Assembly: GCA_014190575.1 (NCBI GenBank)
Contig: BJGQ01000002.1
Location: forward strand, 1 to 64,000
From: Bacteroidota bacterium
Lineage (GTDB): Bacteria; Bacteroidota; Bacteroidia; Chitinophagales; UBA10324
DNA: 64,000 nucleotides
Direction of reading: 5' to 3'
Part shown: positions 19,275 to 27,905 of the stretch, piece after piece
How positions within the stretch are numbered: the first letter of the stretch is position 1
Layout: each line of letters starts with the position of its first letter
Translations under genes and position numbers: made by a program
The notes under the pieces: model-generated
Database searches by the model: none
The model's input: the letters and a program-made list of their open reading frames with translations, nothing else
What the model was told of the DNA's origin: nothing

Positions 19275-20393
19275 CTAAGCTTCTTTCACTTTCGGATGAA
19301 TGATTTCTTTATTGTGGGTTATGCAACTTCCCTTCACAATATCATCTTCAAAATTCAAGTTAAGGTTTCCTTCTTTATTAATAATGAGTTTTAAAAAGTT
19401 CAACACATTCTTGCCAAACATTTTACTTGCATCAGCAGGAATGGTAGATGGCAGATAAGAGTTTCCGATTATACTTACTCCCTTGTGAATGATGGTTTCG
19501 TTGTTCTTGGTCAGTTCGCAATTGCCACCGGTTGATGCTGCTAAATCAACAATCACACTTCCGGCTTTCATGCATTCAACCGTTTGTGTGGTAATTAACA
19601 CCGGAGCTTTTCTTCCGGGAATTTGTGCGGTAGTAATGATCACATCGCTCTTCGATGCACTCTCATGAATTTTTTGTTTTTGACGGTCTAAAAATTCTTT
19701 TGATTGTTCAACTGCATATCCTCCGGCAGCCGATGAATCGGCAGCGCCTTCCACTTCAATAAATTTTGCACCCAACGATTTTACTTCTTCTTTCACTGCT
19801 GCGCGTGTATCAAAAACTTCAACAACGCCACCTAATCTTTTTGCAGTTGCTATTGCTTGCAATCCTGCAACACCAGCGCCAATGATTAAAACTTTTGCAG
19901 GAACAATACTTCCAGCTGCAGTCATAAACATTGGAAAGAACTTAGGAAGATTAGTGGCTGCAACTAATACTGCTTTATAACCGGCAGCTGTTGCTTGTGA
20001 TGAAAGAATATCCATAGCCTGTGCCCGTGTAGTGCGCGGAATCATATCCATGCTGAAACTCGTTAAATTTTTATTCAGCAGCGCCATCACAATTTCTTTA
20101 TTGAACAAAGGTTGAAACACATTTAGCAACACAGTTCCTTCCGGCATGCAGGCAATATCATCATAGCTGACTGCATTTATTCTTGTAACCAGATTGCTTG
20201 AAGAGAGCACATCTTCTTTGGTGGTGATGGATGCTCCGGCGGTCTTGTATTCATCATCATTAATCATGGCTCCGTTTCCGGCACCCGATTCCACTTTCAC
20301 CTGCACATTCATTTTAACTAACTGACCAACTATTTCGGGAAGCATGACCACTCTTCGGTCTTCCGATGGTTCGCGTAAAATTCCTATTGTCAT
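19275..20393 (-). CDS. pntA1: NAD(P) transhydrogenase subunit alpha part 1
   Basis: MTIGILREPSEDRRVVMLPEIVGQLVKMNVQVKVESGAG; VLIIGAGVAGLQAIATAKRLGGVVEVFDTR. Confidence 0.95.
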   Translation of the reverse strand: MTIGILREPSEDRRVVMLPEIVGQLVKMNVQVKVESGAGNGAMINDDEYKTAGASITTKEDVLSSSNLVTRINAVSYDDIACMPEGTVLLNVFQPLFNKEIVMALLNKNLTSFSMDMIPRTTRAQAMDILSSQATAAGYKAVLVAATNLPKFFPMFMTAAGSIVPAKVLIIGAGVAGLQAIATAKRLGGVVEVFDTRAAVKEEVKSLGAKFIEVEGAADSSAAGGYAVEQSKEFLDRQKQKIHESASKSDVIITTAQIPGRKAPVLITTQTVECMKAGSVIVDLAASTGGNCELTKNNETIIHKGVSIIGNSYLPSTIPADASKMFGKNVLNFLKLIINKEGNLNLNFEDDIVKGSCITHNKEIIHPKVKEA

Positions 20394-20561
20394 TTATAAC
20401 TTTTTTCTTTTAGGGCGCGCCAAAAGTAACTTTTGAGGTTGATAATGAGAAGATGAGAAAAATTAGTTTTTTACATGGGTAGTTTGATTTGATTTTTAAC
20501 TACAAAAAGAAGAAAATGCAATAATATTTTTTTATTTAGCCAATGTTTTTACATTACGCCC

Positions 20562-21296
20562 ATGAAAACAACCAAGAAAGCACCTGTGAAGAAGGTTGCT
20601 GCTAAAAAACCCGAAGCAAAAAAAGTGGCGGTTAAAAAAGCCTTAGCAAAAAAAGAAGCAACTAAAAAGCCTGAAGCAAAAAAAACAGAGGTTAAAAAAG
20701 CAGTTATTAATAAAGTTGCTTCAAAGAAACAGGAGATAAAAAAAGTTGAAGCGAAGAAGTCGGATGTAAAAAAAGCTGAACCGAAGAAACCAGCAGTTCA
20801 AAAAGAAGAAAAGAAACCTGCTGCGCCTAAGCCGATTAAGAAAACTTTAACCAAGAAGAAGGAATATAAAGTTGCCGGCCCACCAGCAGTTCCGCTTGCC
20901 ACAAAAATATCTTCGTCAGGTAAAAAATTATATACAATGGAGTTTGTGATAAAAAGTTCTCCGGTCATTTTATATGATTTTGTAACCGCTACATCAAATA
21001 TGGCGCAATGGTTTGCTGATGAGGTTGACCGCAGTCGAGATGATTTATACACTTTCACATGGGATGGAAATTCGCAAGCAGCAATCGTGCTCGATGAAAT
21101 TGAACATGAGTTAGTACGGTATCAGTGGGTTGACGGACCCAAGGATGAATACTTTGAATTCAAAGTAACACACACTGAAATTACAGGCGACACAGTTTTA
21201 ATCATTACCGATTTCGCTCTCCCGAATGATATGAAGGACGCGCAGTTCTTATGGGACAGTCAGATAAAAAATATGATTCAGCAGTTAGGAGCGTAA
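20562..21296 (+). CDS. START-like (START_2/AHSA1-like) domain protein with long Lys/Ala/Pro-rich N-terminal tail
   Basis: aa 1-100 repeat xxxKK with ~5-residue period; then YTMEFVIKSSPVILYDFVTATSNMAQWFADEVDRSRDDLYTFTWDG. Confidence 0.8.
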   Translation: MKTTKKAPVKKVAAKKPEAKKVAVKKALAKKEATKKPEAKKTEVKKAVINKVASKKQEIKKVEAKKSDVKKAEPKKPAVQKEEKKPAAPKPIKKTLTKKKEYKVAGPPAVPLATKISSSGKKLYTMEFVIKSSPVILYDFVTATSNMAQWFADEVDRSRDDLYTFTWDGNSQAAIVLDEIEHELVRYQWVDGPKDEYFEFKVTHTEITGDTVLIITDFALPNDMKDAQFLWDSQIKNMIQQLGA

Positions 21297-21310
21297 AGAA
21301 AATAAAATTT

Positions 21311-21346
21311 AAAAACCACATCCTGATTAAGGATGTGGTTTTTTTT
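21311..21346 (+). terminator. Intrinsic terminator
   Basis: AAAACCACATCC-tgatta-GGATGTGGTTTTTTTT. Confidence 0.8.
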
Positions 21347-21950
21347 ATGTTGCTATTTTCTGAAAAAATAAATGTTGCTTAATAAAATAGTCCCCTGCAT
21401 TTTCAATTTTTTCCAGTGGAAGAATAGTTGCCAATTTTAAATATCCGCTTTTTTTAATCATGGTTTCAAATTCATCCGACGAAATATTTTTTATTAAAGA
21501 AAAATAATCTGAGTCTATAGAATGAATCCATCGGTCGTGGTTCAATGAAACAAATATTTCTTTATCAATCAACATTGAATAGTTGGATAAAATAACCGGA
21601 AGAAATTTTTCTAAATCCTTACCTGAAATTAATAGAAAGGTGGCGAGATAATTTCCCCACCAGAAAAAACTTCGAACGGCAAATTGATTTTCATCTTCAA
21701 ATTTTTTTGGAAAATCTAAAATCAGGTAGGGGAGACCTAGGTAATTTTCGCCCTTTGAAATTTTTGGCTCGAATGTTTTCTCTTGTTCATTAATTAAAAT
21801 ATTTTTCCAAGATTTATTCAGCATTTTATTATTTCCAATTTCGCCAAGCAGGTTTGTAATTTTTGAAATAATTTCCCGTTTGACAGAAAAAAAATTGGTG
21901 TTACCAATAGTTATTTTCTCTTCTTCTGAAAGAATTACTTTTGTTTGCAT
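21345..21950 (-). CDS. Hypothetical protein
   Basis: ~200-aa ORF; ATG at 21950 (MQTKVILSEEEKITIGN). Confidence 0.6.
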   Translation of the reverse strand: MQTKVILSEEEKITIGNTNFFSVKREIISKITNLLGEIGNNKMLNKSWKNILINEQEKTFEPKISKGENYLGLPYLILDFPKKFEDENQFAVRSFFWWGNYLATFLLISGKDLEKFLPVILSNYSMLIDKEIFVSLNHDRWIHSIDSDYFSLIKNISSDEFETMIKKSGYLKLATILPLEKIENAGDYFIKQHLFFQKIAT

Positions 21951-21965
21951 CGCAAGCAATATAGA

Positions 21966-23411
21966 TTGAAAAAAATAGACAAACTCGTTCTCTCCAGTTT
22001 CATAGGTCCGTTTATCGTGACTTTTTTTATAACGCTTTTTGTATTGGTCATGCAGTTTTTATGGAAGTATGCTGATGATTTAATAGGGAAAGGGTTGGAA
22101 TGGTACCTGGTGGGAGAGTTGTTGTTTTATGCATCCAGCAGTTTTGTTCCGCTTGCATTGCCACTCGCAATTTTACTTTCTTCAATAATGACCATGGGTG
22201 GTTTGGGTGAACAATTTGAATTGACAGCGTTAAAGGCTTCAGGAATTTCGCTTGTAAGAATTGGTGCGCCATTATTTATTGTAAGTATTGTAATTGGTAT
22301 CTCATCATATCTATTCAGTAATTACATGCAACCTGCATCGTATTTGCAATTTCGCGCATTGCTCTATGATGTTAGTGAACAAAAGCCGGCATTAAATATA
22401 AAGCCTGGTGTTTTTTATAGTGGCATTGATGGATACAGTATGCGAATAGGTAAAAAATTAGCCGACAATCAAACCATTTTTGATGTAATGATTTATGACC
22501 ATACAGATGGAAAAGGGAATACAAATGTATTGATTGCAAAAAAGGGAAAGATGGTTTTAACCGACGACAAGCGGTTTATGATTCTTGAATTGTTCAACGG
22601 AAAACAATATCAAGAAATCACAGATAATCAAAAAAAAGATTTAGCACAGGAGCAGGCGAGAGTAAGTTTCGATTACTGGAAAAAAATATTTGACCTCTCT
22701 GATTTTAAAATGACACGAACTGATGTAAACTTATTTAAAGACAATTACGAAATGATGAATCAGGGGCAATTAGCAAAAGCGATTGATACTTTCGAAATTG
22801 AGAAAAAAAATAATGAAGCGCAGCTGGTTTCATTTGTTAAACCGTACTTATCATTTTTAAAACATAATCTCGATAGTGTTTTTAAAAAAAATAACAGCTT
22901 TCTTTCAGCAGTTGATTCTAGTTTGGCTTATGATAAAAAGACATTGGACGAAAAATCATCAATTATAAATTCAGCTGTAATAAGTATTCGAAATATAAAA
23001 GGATATTCTTCATTTATTTCAGGTTCACAGAATTCAAAAACCGAAATGACACTTCGTTATCAGATTGAATGGTGGAGAAAAATCACACTTGCTTTTGCCT
23101 GCTTGCTTTTGTTTTTAATTGGCGCACCTCTTGGAGCAATTATTCGCAAAGGCGGTTTGGGTTTACCATTTGTAATAGCAGTAGTGTTCTTTGTTTTCTT
23201 TTATATGGTAACGGTATCGGGCGAAAAATTTGCAAAAGAAAAAGTGACTTCAGTATTTACGGGCATGTGGTTATCATCACTTATACTTTTGCCAATTGGA
23301 ATTTTCTTAGTGCGGAAAGCAACCCATGACAGCAAGTTATTTAATCTTGATGCATGGTATGGAATTTTAAAAAAGACGGCAGCAATTTTTAATCGAAGAA
23401 AATCAAGATGA
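21966..23411 (+). CDS. LptF/LptG family permease
   Basis: KKIDKLVLSSFIGPFIVTFFITLFVLVMQFLWKYADDLIGKGL; probable TTG start at 21966. Confidence 0.9.
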   Translation: MKKIDKLVLSSFIGPFIVTFFITLFVLVMQFLWKYADDLIGKGLEWYLVGELLFYASSSFVPLALPLAILLSSIMTMGGLGEQFELTALKASGISLVRIGAPLFIVSIVIGISSYLFSNYMQPASYLQFRALLYDVSEQKPALNIKPGVFYSGIDGYSMRIGKKLADNQTIFDVMIYDHTDGKGNTNVLIAKKGKMVLTDDKRFMILELFNGKQYQEITDNQKKDLAQEQARVSFDYWKKIFDLSDFKMTRTDVNLFKDNYEMMNQGQLAKAIDTFEIEKKNNEAQLVSFVKPYLSFLKHNLDSVFKKNNSFLSAVDSSLAYDKKTLDEKSSIINSAVISIRNIKGYSSFISGSQNSKTEMTLRYQIEWWRKITLAFACLLLFLIGAPLGAIIRKGGLGLPFVIAVVFFVFFYMVTVSGEKFAKEKVTSVFTGMWLSSLILLPIGIFLVRKATHDSKLFNLDAWYGILKKTAAIFNRRKSR

Positions 23412-24070
23412 TTAAAAAAGTTGTTGATCCTGTTCGATTGTTTTTATATAGTTGGTTGTTGTGGTTGGCAGCAGGAATAATCTTATGGTTCATTTTTCCA
23501 AAAGGAGTTTTGGAATTAAAGTGGAATGAACATCATAAAATGTTCTTTGATTATTTTTTTTCAACTATTACGGATTTAGGCAATGGTGTGGCATTCGGAT
23601 TATTTGTTTTGTTGTATCTATTTATTGATCGTCGAAAGTTTTTTATTTCATTAACAGCTTCACTTATTTGTTTATTGATTACTGTTTTAATGAAACAGTA
23701 TTTTTTCAGGGGAGAAAAACGACCGCTTTCTTTTTTTGGCGATTCAGTAAATATTTATTTGCCTCAGGGAGCCACAAAATTATTATTCGGCAGTTATCCT
23801 TCGGGCCACACATTAACTGCTTTTGCCATGTTCATGCTCGCAGCTTTTTTCATGAAGAACAGAATGCTGCAATTATTCTTTTTCGTACTTGCTGCATTGG
23901 TTGGCTTGTCTCGAATTTATTTAATGGCTCATTTTAAAGAAGATGTTTGGACAGGTTCATTGTTTGGAGTGTTAATCAGCATGACTGTGCTTTGCATTTT
24001 TCAATTTTATTTTCCTTTCACAAATACAACTCCACTCATTCGCCTTCAAGGAAATGGTAAAAAGATTTGA
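23408..24070 (+). CDS. PAP2 family phosphatase
   Basis: YPSGHTLTAFAMFMLAAF and LSRIYLMAHFKEDVWTGSLFG; 4-bp overlap with previous gene. Confidence 0.9.
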   Translation: MIKKVVDPVRLFLYSWLLWLAAGIILWFIFPKGVLELKWNEHHKMFFDYFFSTITDLGNGVAFGLFVLLYLFIDRRKFFISLTASLICLLITVLMKQYFFRGEKRPLSFFGDSVNIYLPQGATKLLFGSYPSGHTLTAFAMFMLAAFFMKNRMLQLFFFVLAALVGLSRIYLMAHFKEDVWTGSLFGVLISMTVLCIFQFYFPFTNTTPLIRLQGNGKKI

Positions 24071-25679
24071 CCCTTCCTATTATATAATCACATTGATAGC
24101 GGTGCTTTTGTACTTGCCATTTTTGGGGCATGTGCATTTGTTTGATTGGGATGAAATAAATTTTGCAGAATGCGCACGAGAGATGATTCGCACACAAGAT
24201 TATTTACAGGTGCAAATTAATTTTTTACCTTTTTGGGAAAAGCCACCGCTCTTTATTTGGATGCAAGTGTGCAGCATGAAGATTTTTGGAGTGAATGATT
24301 TTGCAGCTCGATTTCCAAATGCGGTGGTTGGAATTGTTACACTGAATGTATTGTATTCCATTGGTAAAAAAGAATTTAATGAGCGCTTTGCATGGTGGTG
24401 GGTGTGGTGTTATGCAGGAAGTATTTTACCACAATTTTATTTCAAGTCAGGTATTATTGACCCCTGGTTCAACCTTTTTATTTTTCTTTCCATCTATAAT
24501 AATTTTAGATTCGAACAACAAAAATTAATTACTAAACCAGGGTGGAAACATGCTACACTTACTGCTTTGTTTCTTGGATTAGCAGTACTTACTAAAGGAC
24601 CAGTTGCAATAATTATATTTTCACTCTGCTGGATTTTCACGCGTAACACACGATTGGGACGAAGAAATATATTGAACATCGAATTATTATGGATGCTTTT
24701 ACTTCTAATCATTGTATCGTGTTCATGGTTTCTTTTTATCTGGGTCAAAGATGGAAGTGAACAGATCCGGCTTTTTGTTCAATATCAATGGCGCTTGCTC
24801 ACTACTGGCGAAGCAGGCCACGGTCAACCATTCTGGTATCACTGGATTATTTTATTAGTTGGATGTTTCCCGGCATCAGCACTTTTGTTCATGAGAAAGA
24901 AAGATCACGGAGGTGAACTGGAATCTCAACGCGAATTAAAAAATTATATGTGGGTTTTGTTTTTTGTAGTGCTTGTGCTTTTTTCATTGGTAAAAACAAA
25001 AATAGTTCACTACTCATCGTTGTGTTATTTCCCGCTCACATTTATTGCAGCTCGTACCCTTTATCACTTCGCATTGGATTGGAATGGAAAAAAAGTGATG
25101 AATGCTATTTGTTTAGTGATTGGATTACTTATTTCAATCATACTGATTCTTGTTCCATATTTTGGAAGCCACACGAACTTAATTTTAGATTTTATAAAAG
25201 ATGATTTTGGAAAAGCCGCCATTTATGCTTCTGTTAATTGGCAGTGGTTTACTTACCTTCCAGGTTTGATTTTGTTGTTTACCATGCTTTATTCTTTTAT
25301 TTTTATAAAGCGTATACAAAATAGATTTATCACATTGTTTGCTACAAGTATTTTAGTAGTTCAACTTGTTCAATTGATAATTGTTCCGCGCATCGAAAAA
25401 TATTCACAGAGTGCATCGATAGAATTTTATCAATCATTGAAAAATAAAGATGTGGTAGTTGATGTTTATGGATTTAAGAGTTATGCCCAATTGTTTTATT
25501 TCGATAAGCCAAAAGAACATTCACAGCTTCCACTGGATAGTTTATTGTATGGAAAAATAACATTACCTGCATACATTGTAAACCGTACCGATGTGAAGTA
25601 TGATATTACACAATATAAAGAAGTGAAAGAGATTGGTCGGAAAAACGGATTTATATTTTATGTGAGAATGCCAAAGTGA
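24054..25679 (+). CDS. ArnT-like glycosyltransferase (GT39/PMT family)
   Basis: LFDWDEINFAECAREMIRTQDYLQVQINFLPFWEKPPLFIWMQ; multi-TM. Confidence 0.88.
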   Translation: MVKRFDPSYYIITLIAVLLYLPFLGHVHLFDWDEINFAECAREMIRTQDYLQVQINFLPFWEKPPLFIWMQVCSMKIFGVNDFAARFPNAVVGIVTLNVLYSIGKKEFNERFAWWWVWCYAGSILPQFYFKSGIIDPWFNLFIFLSIYNNFRFEQQKLITKPGWKHATLTALFLGLAVLTKGPVAIIIFSLCWIFTRNTRLGRRNILNIELLWMLLLLIIVSCSWFLFIWVKDGSEQIRLFVQYQWRLLTTGEAGHGQPFWYHWIILLVGCFPASALLFMRKKDHGGELESQRELKNYMWVLFFVVLVLFSLVKTKIVHYSSLCYFPLTFIAARTLYHFALDWNGKKVMNAICLVIGLLISIILILVPYFGSHTNLILDFIKDDFGKAAIYASVNWQWFTYLPGLILLFTMLYSFIFIKRIQNRFITLFATSILVVQLVQLIIVPRIEKYSQSASIEFYQSLKNKDVVVDVYGFKSYAQLFYFDKPKEHSQLPLDSLLYGKITLPAYIVNRTDVKYDITQYKEVKEIGRKNGFIFYVRMPK

Positions 25680-25818
25680 AAAATTATTTGTCTAGCAAAA
25701 ATTTTATTTTATTAAACAAAAAAGATTTTTTTCAAAATTGTACACTGCGTTTTATTTTCATTTAAAACTTTTTTTCGTTTTCAAATTATAATTACTGCCA
25801 CTGATTAATTTTATCGCA

Positions 25819-27561
25819 ATGCAATCTGAAAGAATTCTTGAAGTGAATAATCTAGAAGTATGTTTTGCTTCTGATGATGGCGTAATTTCCGCAGTGAAAA
25901 ATATTTCTTTTCATCTTAACAAAGGAGAAACACTTGGAATTGTTGGTGAGTCGGGTTCTGGAAAATCTGTCACCTCACTTTCCATAATGAGATTGATACA
26001 GCAGCCGGGATATATTAAACAGGGGGAATTATTATACCGGAATAAAAGACAAGAAGAATGCAATCTCATGCAATTAAGTGAAAAGCAATTACAACACATC
26101 AGGGGAAATGAGATTGCTATGATATTTCAAGAGCCAATGACTTCTCTCAATCCTGTATATACATGTGGTATGCAGGTGATGGAGGCCATACGGTTGCATA
26201 AAAAAATTTCTCGGGCTGAAGCAAAACATCAAGTAATTAATTTGTTCAATAGGGTATTGTTGCCCCAATCTGAAAGAATGTTTAACAGTTATCCGCATCA
26301 ATTAAGCGGTGGACAAAAACAACGGGTGATGATTGCGATGGCCATGAGTTGCAATCCGGCAATTCTTATTGCTGATGAACCAACCACTGCGTTGGATGTA
26401 ACTGTGCAAGCAACCATACTCGAACTGCTGCGCAATTTGCAAAAGGAACAAAACATGAGCACCATTTTTATTACGCATGACTTAGGGGTTATTGCAGAAA
26501 TAGCCGATCGTGTTGCGGTCATGTACAAAGGAAAAATTGTAGAAACAGCAACGGTGCATGATATTTTCCATTCTCCTCAGCATCCATATACAAAAGGATT
26601 GCTTGCATGTCGCCCCCCTTTGGATAAACGAATATATCGTTTGCCGGTGATTGCAGATTTTATGGAAGAAGATGCCTCAGGTGGTTGGAAGGAAAAAATA
26701 ATTCAACCCGAAGCATACAAGGTAGTGGACCAAGATGAATGGAAAAGTGCCGCAGAAGAAAAACAAAAATCAGCTCCGTTATTATCGCTTAACGGAGTTT
26801 GCAAATGGTATCCTGTGCAGAAAGGAATTTTTTCGCGAGCCAAGGAATTTGTGAAAGCAGTGGATGATATTTCGTTCAATGTTTTTCCGGGTGAAACATT
26901 GGGATTGGTAGGAGAGAGTGGTTGTGGAAAAACAACATTGGGCAGAACAATACTTCAGTTAATTCGGCCAACGGCAGGTAAAATTTTATTTGAAGGAAAT
27001 GATTTATCGAAACTCGATGAAAAGCAACTGCGTCCTTTGAGAAAAAATATGCAAATTATTTTTCAGGATCCATACTCTTCACTTAATCCACGAATGTCAA
27101 TTGGTGATGCAATTATGGAGCCCATGGAGGTACACAATCTTCATGGAACAAATGAAAAGCGGAAAGCAAAAGTGATGGAGCTGCTTAAAAAAGTTCAAAT
27201 GAAACCTGAACATTTCAATCGCTATCCTCATGAATTTTCTGGTGGGCAACGGCAACGCGTATGCATTGCCCGTGCTCTCGCACTCGAACCGGGGTTTATT
27301 ATTTGTGATGAATCTGTTTCAGCCCTTGATGTATCGGTTCAAGCACAGGTTTTAAATCTGTTAAAAGATTTGCAAAAAGATTTTGGCTTTACTTACATTT
27401 TTATTTCTCACGATTTATCGGTCGTAAAATTTATGAGCGATCGAATGATTGTGATGAACAAAGGAAAAATTGAAGAGATGGGTTTATCAGATGAAATTTA
27501 TTATAATCCGAAAAGTGAGTATACCAAACGATTGATTGCCGCAATTCCGAAAGGTGTTTAA
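25819..27561 (+). CDS. Oligopeptide/dipeptide-type ABC transporter, two fused ATP-binding domains
   Basis: Two Walker A motifs ([21 protein letters not shown]) and two signature motifs ([28 protein letters not shown]). Confidence 0.93.
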   Translation: MQSERILEVNNLEVCFASDDGVISAVKNISFHLNKGETLGIVGESGSGKSVTSLSIMRLIQQPGYIKQGELLYRNKRQEECNLMQLSEKQLQHIRGNEIAMIFQEPMTSLNPVYTCGMQVMEAIRLHKKISRAEAKHQVINLFNRVLLPQSERMFNSYPHQLSGGQKQRVMIAMAMSCNPAILIADEPTTALDVTVQATILELLRNLQKEQNMSTIFITHDLGVIAEIADRVAVMYKGKIVETATVHDIFHSPQHPYTKGLLACRPPLDKRIYRLPVIADFMEEDASGGWKEKIIQPEAYKVVDQDEWKSAAEEKQKSAPLLSLNGVCKWYPVQKGIFSRAKEFVKAVDDISFNVFPGETLGLVGESGCGKTTLGRTILQLIRPTAGKILFEGNDLSKLDEKQLRPLRKNMQIIFQDPYSSLNPRMSIGDAIMEPMEVHNLHGTNEKRKAKVMELLKKVQMKPEHFNRYPHEFSGGQRQRVCIARALALEPGFIICDESVSALDVSVQAQVLNLLKDLQKDFGFTYIFISHDLSVVKFMSDRMIVMNKGKIEEMGLSDEIYYNPKSEYTKRLIAAIPKGV

Positions 27562-27905
27562 TTATAGAATTTATCACAGTTGCTTTTTGCCTTAAGCCGT
27601 GTTCGCCAATAATGTATCTATGAAATGATTTCGATATTTTATCAATCTTGAATTTCTCCGAATTCTTAATCTTCATTGTAATCAAGTGTGGAAATGAAAA
27701 AAAATCACGGTAAATCTTGACAAACAGGCCTTTACAAATTTCAAATTCATTCCACATTATATTCTATGAATAAGAAAGCTTAATTGGATTATATGTGATG
27801 TAAATATTTGCATTTTGTACTAAGCAAAAAAAAGAAGATCTATTTTAAACAGGTTTTAAAATATTTATAATGGAAACCTTTTTGAATTTTTAAAGTAGTA
27901 GGATT

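Noticed and set aside
20798-21058. 86-aa minus ORF opposite the START-fusion gene
   Set aside because: Antisense to the stronger coding frame.
27431-27757. 108-aa minus ORF overlapping the end of the ABC ATPase gene
   Set aside because: About 65 aa lie in intergenic DNA and read fairly protein-like (MKIKNSEKFKIDKISKSFHRYIIGEHG), but there is no recognised family and the rest is antisense to a real gene; too weak to call.
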